Assembly (NCBI GenBank): GCA_002352215.1 | Contig: DEIB01000004.1 | Coordinates: forward strand, 1 to 64,000 | Length of the DNA: 64,000 nucleotides | Reading direction: 5' to 3' | DNA from: Chthonomonas sp. UBA2785 | GTDB lineage: Bacteria > Armatimonadota > Fimbriimonadia > Fimbriimonadales > Fimbriimonadaceae | Shown here: one piece after another, positions 53,852-62,388 of the stretch | Layout of the letters: each line of letters begins with the position of its first letter | Position numbering within the stretch: the first letter of the stretch is position 1 | Program-made: the position numbers and the translations under genes | Notes under the pieces: model-generated | The model's database searches: none | What the model saw: only the letters and a program-made list of their open reading frames with translations | What the model was told of the DNA's origin: nothing

Positions 53852-54912
53852 GCACCCACCTCCGCGCCCAGGCCTAGGGTCGTCATCAAGTGTGCGGCCA
53901 GGGCTTCGGATTCCAAACGCGCGTTCAGCGCCACGCAGCCCGTCGCGGCCTCCACGTTGTCCACGCCCGCGCTATTGTCCGTGCACGGCCCCGTGATGGC
54001 CGCCACCGGATAACCGAAGCGATCCTGCAGCAACTTCACGCCGCCCCACGCCCCCACCGGGTCGCTCGCCGCCAGCACCAAAGCCCCCACGGTGGCCTTC
54101 ACATCCGCTGCCTCCAAAATCGCGTCCACGCCGTAATCCCCCATCAGGCCATCGCCCAGTTCCAACACGATCAAGTCCGGCGAACCCTCGGCCAGTTGCG
54201 CCAACAATGTGCGCGTGATGGAAGCCGCATTTGATCGTTGCGTGGTCACAATGCCAAGCTCCGTAAAGCTCGCAGCGGTACGGGCGCCCGCATCCACCAT
54301 GGCCAGGGTGTCGCGCATCAGGCTCACGCCCGTCACCTTGGCCGCCGCCACCTGCAGGCCCTGCCGCGCAAATTCTTGAATCAAGCTCGCACAGGCCGCG
54401 GTTTTGCCGCTATTCATGCACGTGCCGACGATCGCCAGCACCGGCGGAATCCCCCCGGTAATCTTCTCCCGCAGGGCCCCCGCCTGGCGACCGATATTGG
54501 CCGGTTCCCCAACCCGCTGACCCAAAAATGGGAACGACAACACTTGCCCCAGCACTTCGCACTCAAACGGCGGGCCGACTTCGGGCGAAAACGAAGTGCA
54601 CACCCCAATCACGCCGCCCATGTTCAGCATTTGCAACGTGTCACCGGTCTTGATTTCGATCGGGATATGCCCCGCGTATCCCTGCAAGGCGCGGCGATGC
54701 CCCAGCGCCCCCGCCACCGTATCGCCGGGCTTCAGGTTCGAAAACCGTCCGCTCACCAACTCCAGCTGGTTGTAGGTGCCCTTGCGCGAAAGGATCCGCA
54801 CCGCAATCACGTCGCCTTCGCGGCAGGGAAATTCATCCCCCACCCGCACGTCGCGGTCCAGGGCGCAGTTGCGAGTCACGCTCGCAATCTTGTCCAGGTG
54901 CAGCGGCCTCAT
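53848..54912 (-). CDS. P-loop DUF1611-like protein embedded in the arginine operon
   Basis: A 354-residue protein. The N-terminal 150 residues are beta-rich (HLDKIASVTRNCALDRDVRV; GDTVAGALGHRRALQGYAGH). The C-terminal P-loop domain has PPVLAIVGTCMNSGKTAACA (G-x4-GKT) and then LQVAAAKVTGVSLMRDTLAM, IVLELGDGLMGDYGVDAILE and LVLAASDPVGAWGGVKLLQD, a layout resembling DUF1611-type P-loop proteins, some of which are D-amino-acid N-acetyltransferases (DgcN). The gene overlaps both argG and argC by four bases (ATGA), so its product should be made in step with them. Role in arginine synthesis is not established. Confidence 0.7.
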   Translation of the reverse strand: MRPLHLDKIASVTRNCALDRDVRVGDEFPCREGDVIAVRILSRKGTYNQLELVSGRFSNLKPGDTVAGALGHRRALQGYAGHIPIEIKTGDTLQMLNMGGVIGVCTSFSPEVGPPFECEVLGQVLSFPFLGQRVGEPANIGRQAGALREKITGGIPPVLAIVGTCMNSGKTAACASLIQEFARQGLQVAAAKVTGVSLMRDTLAMVDAGARTAASFTELGIVTTQRSNAASITRTLLAQLAEGSPDLIVLELGDGLMGDYGVDAILEAADVKATVGALVLAASDPVGAWGGVKLLQDRFGYPVAAITGPCTDNSAGVDNVEAATGCVALNARLESEALAAHLMTTLGLGAEVGA

Positions 54913-56120
54913 GACTGGGCTCGCGCACCCGCACGCGCCGCCAAGATGCTGGGCAGGGCCACCAAGCGGCTAAAGCCCGCCGCATCCGTCGGGGTCCAGT
55001 CCTTCGCCGCCTCGCCGTAGGTGCTCCCACTCGCCGCCATCAGCGAATAGGGCGAACTCACGCCTTCCACAAAAAGGCTGCCCGTGCGCAAGGTCACCAC
55101 CACCTCGCCCGTCACGCGGGCTTGGCTTTGGGTCAGCAGCGCCTCGATGTCGCGGCATGCCGGGTCCAGGAAGTGCCCCTCGTGTAGCCAGTCACCGTAG
55201 TTGCGGGCGGCCGCATCCTTCATCGCCTGCTGGCGGCCGGTGAGCACCAGCTTTTCCAGTTCGCGGTGCGATTCAATCAGCACCGTGGCGGCGGGGGCCT
55301 CGAAGGCCACGCGCCCCTTCACGCCCAGCACGGTGTCGCCGAGGTGCACCCCGCGCCCAATTCCGTAGCTCGCGGCCAGGGCATCCACATGTTCAATCAG
55401 GGCCACCGGCTCCATCGCCACGCCGTCCACGTGGGTGGGCTGGCCCTCCTTAAAGGTCAAGGTGATCTTGGTCGGAGCCTTCGGGCTGGCAAAGGCGCCC
55501 TGCGTGCGCACCCACGCGTGCTCCGGCACTTGGCCGTCGCTGGTGGTGGTTTCAGTACCCCCGATTGTCACGCCCCACAGGCCGGAGTTGATGGAATACG
55601 CCGCGCCGTGCTTCGGCACGGGCATCCCCAGCCGCTGCAAATCCTCGACTTGCTGGGAGCGGGAGGGCGTGAGGTCGCGGATCGGCGCCGCGATCTCCAT
55701 ACCCGGTGCCAGGGCGCGCAGGGCGGTTTCGAATCGCACCTGGTCGTTGCCCGCCGCCGTGCAGCCATGGCCAATGGCCGAGGCGCCTGCTTGGTTGGCA
55801 AATTCGGCCACCATTTGCGCTTGTAAGAATCGTTCTGCGCCCACGCACAGCGGATACACGCCACCTCGGCGCACGTTCCCCGCAATCAAGAATCGCAAGG
55901 TCGTTGCATAAAATGCAGCCCGCGCATCCACAAAGTGGTGGCTGATGGCCCCGAGCTTCTGCGCCCGTTCGGCCAGGTCTTCGCGCTCCGCATCCGACAT
56001 GCCGCCCACGTCCACCGTGACCGTGATGACCTCCCACCCTTCGCCGATGAGATGGGGGATGCACCAACTGGTGTCGAGCCCGCCGCTGTAGGCAAGGATG
56101 ATGCGCTTAGCCACGCTCAA
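54909..56120 (-). CDS. argG: Argininosuccinate synthase
   Basis: A 403-residue adenylate-forming enzyme that joins citrulline and aspartate. The PP-motif is RIILAYSGGLDTSWCIPHLI (SGGLDTS); GVYPLCVGAERFLQAQMVAE and ASAIGHGCTAAGNDQVRFET are the citrulline/aspartate loops; SINSGLWGVTIGGTETTTSD and YGIGRGVHLGDTVLGVKGRV follow. The first of these resembles the Bacteroidetes group more than the E. coli form. It overlaps argR by 14 bases and the P-loop gene by four. Confidence 0.94.
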   Translation of the reverse strand: MSVAKRIILAYSGGLDTSWCIPHLIGEGWEVITVTVDVGGMSDAEREDLAERAQKLGAISHHFVDARAAFYATTLRFLIAGNVRRGGVYPLCVGAERFLQAQMVAEFANQAGASAIGHGCTAAGNDQVRFETALRALAPGMEIAAPIRDLTPSRSQQVEDLQRLGMPVPKHGAAYSINSGLWGVTIGGTETTTSDGQVPEHAWVRTQGAFASPKAPTKITLTFKEGQPTHVDGVAMEPVALIEHVDALAASYGIGRGVHLGDTVLGVKGRVAFEAPAATVLIESHRELEKLVLTGRQQAMKDAAARNYGDWLHEGHFLDPACRDIEALLTQSQARVTGEVVVTLRTGSLFVEGVSSPYSLMAASGSTYGEAAKDWTPTDAAGFSRLVALPSILAARAGARAQS

Positions 56121-56544
56121 CCCCGGGCAGAAGACGCTTCATCAGCACCGTTTGCGCCCCGGCATCGGGGGTGGCGATGAAGATCGTATCGTCCCCGGCC
56201 ACGGTGCCGACGACCTCTTCCCAGCCTTGATTATCCACTTCTAGGGCGAGGCGGGTGGCGCTCCCAATCGTTGTGCGGACGACCAACATATTCGGCCCCG
56301 CCGGCAAAATCGCCACGACGCACGAGCGGTCCAGACCCAAGGGCAAGCTCACGCGGCTGGGCAACACGTAGCGGCCGTTTTGGCGCACTGCCCCCAGGCT
56401 TCGCAGGTCGCGAGAGATGCTGCTTTGCGTGGCGGAATAGCCCTGCGCTTTCAGCATTCGCACCAGATCGTCTTGGGCTTTCACTTGCCCCGAAGCCAGG
56501 AGCCGCCGGATCACTTCGCGGCGCTGCTCGGATAATATCGCCAT
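56107..56544 (-). CDS. argR: Arginine repressor ArgR
   Basis: A 145-residue ArgR. The winged-helix part has RREVIRRLLASGQVKAQDDL followed by VRMLKAQGYSATQSSISRDL (SxSRDL), and the C-terminal oligomerisation/arginine-binding part has NMLVVRTTIGSATRLALEVD and EEVVGTVAGDDTIFIATPDA, with the conserved GT-x-A-G-D-D-T loop. It would repress its own operon, whose first gene it is. No Shine-Dalgarno precedes ATG 56544, and a TATAAT hexamer ends nine bases upstream, so the mRNA is probably leaderless. A longer in-frame start is not supported. Confidence 0.92.
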   Translation of the reverse strand: MAILSEQRREVIRRLLASGQVKAQDDLVRMLKAQGYSATQSSISRDLRSLGAVRQNGRYVLPSRVSLPLGLDRSCVVAILPAGPNMLVVRTTIGSATRLALEVDNQGWEEVVGTVAGDDTIFIATPDAGAQTVLMKRLLPGVERG

Positions 56545-56591
56545 ACTATGCTCATTATATGCACATCTTGCAGATTCATGCAACTGTATGC
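56542..56591 (-). promoter_or_regulatory. argR promoter with five helically phased GCAT half-sites
   Basis: On the minus strand TATAAT (56559-56554) is preceded after 18 bases by TTGCAT (a -35 like TTGACA). ATGC (or TTGC) tetramers on the + strand start at 56548, 56559, 56568, 56578 and 56588, spaced 11, 9, 10 and 10 bases, so one face of the helix carries all five. Such phasing suits cooperative binding by the ArgR hexamer, although the ARG-box of other bacteria is different. Confidence 0.6.
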
Positions 56592-56663
56592 GCAAAAGAC
56601 CCGGCGACGCCAACACAAAAACTCATGTCAGTAGGAAACGATTTCCAACGCCCTTCGCGTAAT

Positions 56664-58274
56664 ATGCAGAGAATGTTGCGATTTGCTGTCGTTCAGCGCC
56701 GTCTCTTTGTGGCCACTCTCGCCGGGGCGTGCCTCGCCCCCTCGTTGGTTTTCGCCCAGGCCGCTCCCAATGGGGCGCCCGTTGAGGCCGTGGATCGCGT
56801 CAAGCTGCGGGCGCACCTGGAGTTCATTGCCAGTGACCTGCTCGAAGGCCGGGACACCGGCTCGCGCGGTTTGCAGATCGCGGCCAAGTACATTGTTAGC
56901 CACCTTAAGCAGTGGGGCGTGCAGCCGGGAGGGGTGGATGGCACCTACTTCCACCCGCTCCCGATGACGTCGAGCCGCGTGGTGCCGGACGGCACCAAGG
57001 TCAGCGTCAATGGGAAGGCCCTGGTCTACGGCGAAGACTTCATCGCCGAAACCCAGCCGGGCCAGCTTTCGGGCGACCTCGTTTTTGTGGGCCACGGCTA
57101 CCGCGTGCCGAACGGCGACAACCCCTACGCCGGGCTTGACCTGAAGGGCAAGACGATCGTGGCCGTGGCGGGCGCGGCCCCGGCGGGTCTGCGCGGCCGA
57201 CCGGGCACCGACTACGAAACCCCGGCCCTGGTGGCCCGCGCCGAAGGCGCCGCCGGTGTGATCATGCTGGATCGCCGCGCGGGCTCCCCCAACTGGACTC
57301 AGCGCCGCAACCGCTCCGAAGCCGGCCAAATGCGGCCCGGACGACCGCAACCGGGCGTCCCCACCCTCAGCCTGGGCCCCGCCGGAGCCACGGCTCTGCT
57401 CTCCGGTTCCGGTCTCAATGCCGATGCGCTCATGGGGGCCACGGTAGCCCCGGAACTGCTGAAGACCAAGGCCTTCCGCGCCGAGGTGAGCGCCTCCGTC
57501 CAAGTGGATACGCAAGAAAGTGTTTCCCACAACGTCTGCGGGCTCATCCCGGGCACCGACCCCACTCTGAAGGCCGAGACCGTCATTCTGGGCGCGCACT
57601 ATGACCATATCGGGATGCGGGAAGTACCGGCCGGCCAAGACGGGATCTTCAATGGCGCCGATGACGACGGTAGCGGCACGGTCGCCCTCCTGAACATCGC
57701 CGAAGCCATCGCCAAGAACCCGGTGCAACCCAAGCGCTCCGTTCTCTTCCTCTGGTTCACGGGCGAAGAGCGCGGCTTGCTTGGCTCGCGAGAGTTCGTC
57801 GCCAACCCGACGGTGGACCTGAGCAAGGCCGCCGCCATGTTCAACATCGACATGATTGGGCGGAGCAAGGAAACCAGTTCCGACATCCCGGCCAACGAGA
57901 ACCTCGCCCGCAAGGGTCAGGTCTATCTCATCGGGCCGAATGTGTTCAGCCCGGCCCTAAGCGCCCTGATGAACCGCGTGAACAACAGCTACCAGAAGCT
58001 CAATCTCGACCAGCGGTACGACGACCCGAACGACCCGAACCGCTTCTGGGCGCGCAGCGACCACTACCCGTTCGCCGAAGTTGGGATTCCCGCCGCGTTC
58101 TTCTTTAGCGGGGTCCACGAGGACTATCACCAGCTGAGTGACCATGTCGAGAAGATCGACTTTGAGCAACTCGAAACCGTGAGCCGAGCGGTGCTGGCGA
58201 TGCTGTGGGAAGTTGCCAACATCCCCGTCTCTCCCCGGGCGGCGGGCACCACCAACCCGAACGCGCGGGGTTAA
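56664..58274 (+). CDS. Exported M28-family metallopeptidase
   Basis: A 536-residue peptidase. A signal peptide of about 35 residues (LFVATLAGACLAPSLVFAQA) precedes an M28 fold interrupted by a PA-domain-like insertion (residues about 120-260, GDLVFVGHGYRVPNGDNPYA). The zinc ligands lie in VILGAHYDHIG (H, D), GADDDGSGTVALLNIAEA (D), FTGEERGLLGSREFV (E-E), NIDMIGR (D) and the final FFSGVHEDYHQLSDHVEKID (H). It would be an aminopeptidase or carboxypeptidase-like enzyme in the periplasm. The ATG at 56664 is chosen; another at 56673 is possible. It shares a bidirectional promoter region with argR. Confidence 0.9.
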   Translation: MQRMLRFAVVQRRLFVATLAGACLAPSLVFAQAAPNGAPVEAVDRVKLRAHLEFIASDLLEGRDTGSRGLQIAAKYIVSHLKQWGVQPGGVDGTYFHPLPMTSSRVVPDGTKVSVNGKALVYGEDFIAETQPGQLSGDLVFVGHGYRVPNGDNPYAGLDLKGKTIVAVAGAAPAGLRGRPGTDYETPALVARAEGAAGVIMLDRRAGSPNWTQRRNRSEAGQMRPGRPQPGVPTLSLGPAGATALLSGSGLNADALMGATVAPELLKTKAFRAEVSASVQVDTQESVSHNVCGLIPGTDPTLKAETVILGAHYDHIGMREVPAGQDGIFNGADDDGSGTVALLNIAEAIAKNPVQPKRSVLFLWFTGEERGLLGSREFVANPTVDLSKAAAMFNIDMIGRSKETSSDIPANENLARKGQVYLIGPNVFSPALSALMNRVNNSYQKLNLDQRYDDPNDPNRFWARSDHYPFAEVGIPAAFFFSGVHEDYHQLSDHVEKIDFEQLETVSRAVLAMLWEVANIPVSPRAAGTTNPNARG

Positions 58275-58645
58275 ACCGGAAGCGCGTGCTCTAACAGAGC
58301 TTGCGCTTCCACAAACTCAAGACAGGCCTCGTGGGTCGCATTCAAGACGACCGGCGGGGCCACATCATTTTCCAGAGCCTCGGCCCAACGCATCACACTC
58401 AGGCACCACCGGTCGCCCGGGCGTAGCCCCGGAAATCCGTACTCCGGACGCGGGCTGGTCAGGTCGTTCCCCATCGTGACGGAGAAGGCCAGGAACTCCG
58501 CCGTCATCACCGCGCAGACGGTGTGCATACTCATATCCTCCGGGCCAGACTCGCAGCAGCCATCGCGCCAGTAGCCCGTCATGGGCATCACCGAGCAACT
58601 CTGGAGCGGTTCGCCGAATACGTTACGTGCGGGGCGCCGTGACAT
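58271..58645 (-). CDS. DUF2237 family protein
   Basis: A 124-residue protein with NVFGEPLQSCSVMPMTGYWR followed by DGCCESGPEDMSMHTVCAVM and TAEFLAFSVTMGNDLTSPRP, then EYGFPGLRPGDRWCLSVMRW and PPVVLNATHEACLEFV. These are the signature blocks of DUF2237, whose conserved Cys residues (S-C-S, GCC, TVC, WC) suggest metal or redox chemistry; no function is established. It converges on the M28 gene with a four-base overlap. Cytoplasmic. Confidence 0.9.
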   Translation of the reverse strand: MSRRPARNVFGEPLQSCSVMPMTGYWRDGCCESGPEDMSMHTVCAVMTAEFLAFSVTMGNDLTSPRPEYGFPGLRPGDRWCLSVMRWAEALENDVAPPVVLNATHEACLEFVEAQALLEHALPV

Positions 58646-58689
58646 ATCTCTTAGACGCTCTGGCGAGGCAGTCCGGTGAGAGGAGTCCC

Positions 58690-58728
58690 AAAAAGAATCA
58701 ACCCCGGGGGAATGCCACCGGGGTTGAT
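58690..58728 (-). terminator. Intrinsic terminator of the YHS-like lipoprotein gene
   Basis: ATCAACCCCGG (58697-58707) and CCGGGGTTGAT (58718-58728) form a perfect 11-bp stem. On the minus strand it is followed by TCTTTTTGGG, a U-tract. It closes the gene at 58761-59099. Confidence 0.9.
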
Positions 58729-58760
58729 GAGGATGATCCTTGCAGACTCGATGTGAGCCG

Positions 58761-59099
58761 TCAGGACTTGGGGAACTTGCTGATGTACTTGTTCGGGTCT
58801 TCCTTGAACGGCTCGGGGCAGCCCGCGCAGCAGAAGTAGTAGCGAACGCCGTCCACGTCTTGGTAGCCCACGGCCTTCTCCACGCTTTCGACTTCTTGGT
58901 CCATCACCGGGCACCACAGCTTGCCGTCCTTCTTGAAGGCCACCGGTTCGGCCGTCGCGCCACCATCGGTCTTGCTGGTCTCACCCGAGCCCGTGGTGGC
59001 GGGCGGGGTCGTCGTTTCTTCTGCAGGAGCGGCCGGTGAACAACCAACAAGAGCGGCACCAGCAACCAGCGCCAACATAACGCCAATGAATAATTTCAT
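58761..59099 (-). CDS. Lipoprotein with YHS/TRASH-type metal-binding domain
   Basis: A 112-residue lipoprotein. MKLFIGVMLALVAGAALVGC ends in a lipobox, followed by a Thr/Pro linker (EETTTPPATTGSGET). The C-terminal domain KLWCPVMDQEVESVEKAVGY followed by QDVDGVRYYFCCAGCPEPFK has CPVM and YYFCCAGC, typical of YHS/TRASH domains that bind copper or other soft metals. Periplasmic metal binding or delivery is likely. Monocistronic. Confidence 0.85.
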   Translation of the reverse strand: MKLFIGVMLALVAGAALVGCSPAAPAEETTTPPATTGSGETSKTDGGATAEPVAFKKDGKLWCPVMDQEVESVEKAVGYQDVDGVRYYFCCAGCPEPFKEDPNKYISKFPKS

Positions 59100-59150
59100 C
59101 GTACCTATAATAACAACTTTCCTCCCTCGGCCGTTCCATACAGGTTCAAA

Positions 59151-60221
59151 ATGAATCGCATGGCCGGTCGCATTGAGGTGAAGGATTGGGGTCAGTTACC
59201 GGATGGCCGGACGGCCCGCAAGATTTCCCTCCTCCACCCGAGCGGGTGTGAGCTCGTGGTTTCCGATTTCGGGGGCATCGTGACCGACCTGCGAGTGCCA
59301 ACCCAGAAAGCGGGCGTACAAAACATGGTTCTGGACCTGCCGGCCCCCTCGGACTACTTGGACGCTCGCAGCTATCTCGGTGCGATTGCGGGTCGCTTTG
59401 CCAACCGCATTGAAGCCGGGCGGTTCCTGGTAGATGGGGTGGCATATCAGCTCGCCACCAACGACTCGCCTGGTGAGGTTCCTTGCCACTTGCACGGTGG
59501 AAACGTGGGTTTTGATCAGCGACTTTGGAACGCCGAGCCCTTCTCGGAAGGCGACACCCTCGGTGTGCGCCTGGACTACACCAGCCCCGCTGGCGAAGAG
59601 GGCTATCCCGGCGAACTCCACACCACCACCACCTACCGCTGGACTGAAGACGGCACCTGGGAGATCGAATATGTGGCCACTGCCACAGCGGCCACCATGG
59701 TCAACCTGACCCAACACTCTTACTTTGACCTCGGCGCGGCGCGCACGGGCCATACGCTTGACCTGCAGTTGCGAGTGGACGCCGAGGCTTACACCCCGGT
59801 GAGCGCTGACATGATTCCACGCGGCGAAATTGCCTCGCTGGCGGGCACCCCGCTGGATTTGAGGAGCATTACGCGCCTAGGCGACCTCTACCAGTCCCCA
59901 GACCCCCACGGCCACCTCATTCAGGGCGGGCTGGACCACAACTACGTGCTGAACGGCACCCCGGGGCAAATGCGCAGTGTGGCCTGGATGACCAACCCCG
60001 AATCGGGCGTGGCTATGACCATGAGCACCGACCAAGCGGGGCTACAGATTTACACCAGCGTGATGCTGGATTGCGGTCCGTGGCGCAAGTATGACGGGGT
60101 GTGCCTGGAAGCCCAGAATTTCCCCAACGCCCCGAACGTGCCTTCGTTCCCCAGCGCATGTCTCCGCCCGGGGCAGGTCTATCTGCACCGCACGGAGTAC
60201 GCCTTCCGCCCGCTGGATTAA
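59151..60221 (+). CDS. galM: Aldose 1-epimerase (galactose mutarotase)
   Basis: A 356-residue mutarotase. Residues seen: ARSYLGAIAGRFANRIEAGR, CHLHGGNVGFDQRLWNAEPF (catalytic His), NLTQHSYFDLGA (second His), GGLDHNYVL and GVCLEAQNFPNAPNVPSFPS (catalytic Glu), RTEYAFRPLD. It interconverts alpha- and beta-anomers of galactose or glucose for entry into sugar metabolism. No Leloir gene is adjacent. ATG 59151 with a weak CAGG upstream; ATG 59160 (MAGRIEV) is an alternative. It converges on glyS with an overlap of four bases. Confidence 0.93.
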   Translation: MNRMAGRIEVKDWGQLPDGRTARKISLLHPSGCELVVSDFGGIVTDLRVPTQKAGVQNMVLDLPAPSDYLDARSYLGAIAGRFANRIEAGRFLVDGVAYQLATNDSPGEVPCHLHGGNVGFDQRLWNAEPFSEGDTLGVRLDYTSPAGEEGYPGELHTTTTYRWTEDGTWEIEYVATATAATMVNLTQHSYFDLGAARTGHTLDLQLRVDAEAYTPVSADMIPRGEIASLAGTPLDLRSITRLGDLYQSPDPHGHLIQGGLDHNYVLNGTPGQMRSVAWMTNPESGVAMTMSTDQAGLQIYTSVMLDCGPWRKYDGVCLEAQNFPNAPNVPSFPSACLRPGQVYLHRTEYAFRPLD

Positions 60222-62269
60222 CCCGCGATGATCTTGGTGATGTCGCCGGCCGGGCGGATCATCTCGGTGAGTTGGCGCACCAGCGCCAACCGCGCATCCC
60301 GCACTTGCGTGTCCTCGGCCATCACCATCGTGGATTCAAAGAACTGATGGATCGGCGTGGCGAGGGCCACGAAAGCTGCCTTCACCGCCGCCGCGTCCCT
60401 GCGCTCATAGGCTTCATTGAGCCCCGCCGCCGCTTGGGTGGCCTGCTGGCGGAGTTGCTCGCCTTCGGCGCTTTGCAGGTCGGCGGTGCCTTCCGATCCG
60501 TTCAGACCTTGCTTTTGCGCGGCTGACCAGAGGTTGAGCGGGCGCGACAGCGTGCTGAGCAACTCGGGCTCGCCCGCGAGTTCTCGAGCCATGAGCACCC
60601 GGAATTGGATGACCAGTGGGTTCAGCAGGTCCTGCCCGTCCCCCATCGCCGCATCCAGCCAGTCCGCCGGCACATCATCGGCGCGCGAGCGATAACGCTG
60701 CTCCATCAGCGACTTCAGTGCCTTGTGTGCCCCTTCGCCGTCCAGCTCTACGCCTTGAGCGGCGTAGGCGGCAAGGGCCGCATCCAGGTGGCTTTCGTAG
60801 CCGGTGGGTGCCCCGCCGTTCTCGGCAATCTCAATCAGGATGTTGGCGGCGCGGCGCAGGCCTAGGGGGTCACTACTGCCGCTCGGGATGCGCCCCAAGC
60901 CCAAGAACCCCGCCAATTTATCCATTTGGTCAGCTAGAGTGACGGCCAGCCCCGCCTTCGCCCCGACGGAATCCACCATAAGGTTGCTTTGGTAGGCGTA
61001 GTGAGTGCCAATGGCGTGCGCCACGTCGGCACTCATGCCATCCCGCTGGGCGTAAACCCCGCCGATGACGCCCTGCAGTTCGTCCATCTCGTCCACCAGG
61101 CCCGTGGTGAGGTCGGCTTTGGCGTATCGCCCGGCTTGCTCGGCCACCCCTGCCACGTCGGTGCCGTAGGCCACCTCCGCAAAGGTGCGCGCCAGGCTGG
61201 CCAGTCGGTCCGCCCGCTGTCGGATCGTCCCCAGCTTGGCGTCAAAGTTCATGCCCTGGGTGGCCGCAAGGAACTCATCCAGCGTGCGCCGCTGGTCTTG
61301 GATGAAGAAGAACCGCGCATCGTTAAACCGCGCCCGTAGCACCCATTCGTTGCCCTTGCGTACGTCTTCATCCACCCCGCCGCCGCGAATCGAGATGAAC
61401 TTGGGCATCAGCCGCCCCGCGCCATCGCGCACCGGGAAGAAGCGCTCGTGCTTGGCCATCGTCGTGACCAACACCGGCTCCGGGAGTTCCAGATACTCGT
61501 CCGGGAAGCTGCCCTCCAGAGCCTCCGGCCACTCGGTCAAGAAGGCGTTCTCCTCCACCAAGTCGCCGCTCAAATCGGGCGCCCCGGAGCACACCGCTTG
61601 CGCGCGGTCGGCAATCACCTGCATCCTCACCTGCGGGTCCGGCTCCACCATCCGCGCGCGCAGCTCCCGCACCAGATCGTCCAGGGTTCGCGCCTCAAAT
61701 GGTTCGGGATGCTCAAATCGGTGCCCCCGGCTCCTCAGCCCCGATGCAATCCCCGCCCATGCGCACGGCACCAGCTCGCCATCATACGCGGCCAGAATCC
61801 AGCGCACCGGCCGCGCAAACCGTACCGTCAGGTCCGCCCAGCGCATCGTCTTCGAGAACGGCACCTTCTCCAAGGCCGCCGGAATCAACTCACCCAGAAT
61901 CTCGCGCGTCGGGCGGCCAGGCTCGGTCTTCGTCACCCACACGTACTGGCCGTCGCTCTCCGCCGTCGCCGGATCCACCCCTTGCCCTCGGCAGAATCCT
62001 TCCAGTGCCTTCGTCGGCTTGCCTTCGGCGTCGTAGGCGGCCCCCACCGCCGGCCCTCGGCTCCGCTTCTCCCGGTCCGGCTGCTGCGCCAGCAATCCAT
62101 CCATGGCCACGATCAACCGGCGTGGTGTGCAATACAGTTGCACCCCGTCCACGCCCAGCCCGCGCTCTTCCAACATACCCTGGATTTCGGCGGCTAAAGC
62201 ACGGTTCGCCCGGACGATAGAAGACGCCGGAAGCTCCTCGCAACCGATCTCAAGAAGGAAGTGGGGCAT
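60218..62269 (-). CDS. glyS: Glycyl-tRNA synthetase beta subunit
   Basis: A 683-residue subunit of the tetrameric glycyl-tRNA synthetase. FLLEIGCEELPASSIVRANR is the typical N-terminus; KTMRWADLTVRFARPVRWIL, ALEGSFPDEYLELPEPVLVT followed by TMAKHERFFPVRDG, ARFNDARFFFIQDQRRTLDE, KADLTTGLVDEMDELQGVIG and YESHLDAALAAYAAQGVELD follow in order. The C-terminus, about 60 residues around RPLNLWSAAQKQGLNGSEGT, binds tRNA. The alpha subunit gene (glyQ) is not in the window, so the two subunit genes are unlinked here. Confidence 0.95.
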   Translation of the reverse strand: MPHFLLEIGCEELPASSIVRANRALAAEIQGMLEERGLGVDGVQLYCTPRRLIVAMDGLLAQQPDREKRSRGPAVGAAYDAEGKPTKALEGFCRGQGVDPATAESDGQYVWVTKTEPGRPTREILGELIPAALEKVPFSKTMRWADLTVRFARPVRWILAAYDGELVPCAWAGIASGLRSRGHRFEHPEPFEARTLDDLVRELRARMVEPDPQVRMQVIADRAQAVCSGAPDLSGDLVEENAFLTEWPEALEGSFPDEYLELPEPVLVTTMAKHERFFPVRDGAGRLMPKFISIRGGGVDEDVRKGNEWVLRARFNDARFFFIQDQRRTLDEFLAATQGMNFDAKLGTIRQRADRLASLARTFAEVAYGTDVAGVAEQAGRYAKADLTTGLVDEMDELQGVIGGVYAQRDGMSADVAHAIGTHYAYQSNLMVDSVGAKAGLAVTLADQMDKLAGFLGLGRIPSGSSDPLGLRRAANILIEIAENGGAPTGYESHLDAALAAYAAQGVELDGEGAHKALKSLMEQRYRSRADDVPADWLDAAMGDGQDLLNPLVIQFRVLMARELAGEPELLSTLSRPLNLWSAAQKQGLNGSEGTADLQSAEGEQLRQQATQAAAGLNEAYERRDAAAVKAAFVALATPIHQFFESTMVMAEDTQVRDARLALVRQLTEMIRPAGDITKIIAG

Positions 62270-62388
62270 GGATTTTCAGTTTACCGAGGCTTACGGTTTG
62301 ACCTGAGCGCATCGGGTCAAGTAGAATCACCAGGCCCAGAGGAGTTTTGGGCTGGCTTCCCGCCACTATTGGAGGATCAAAACATAGC

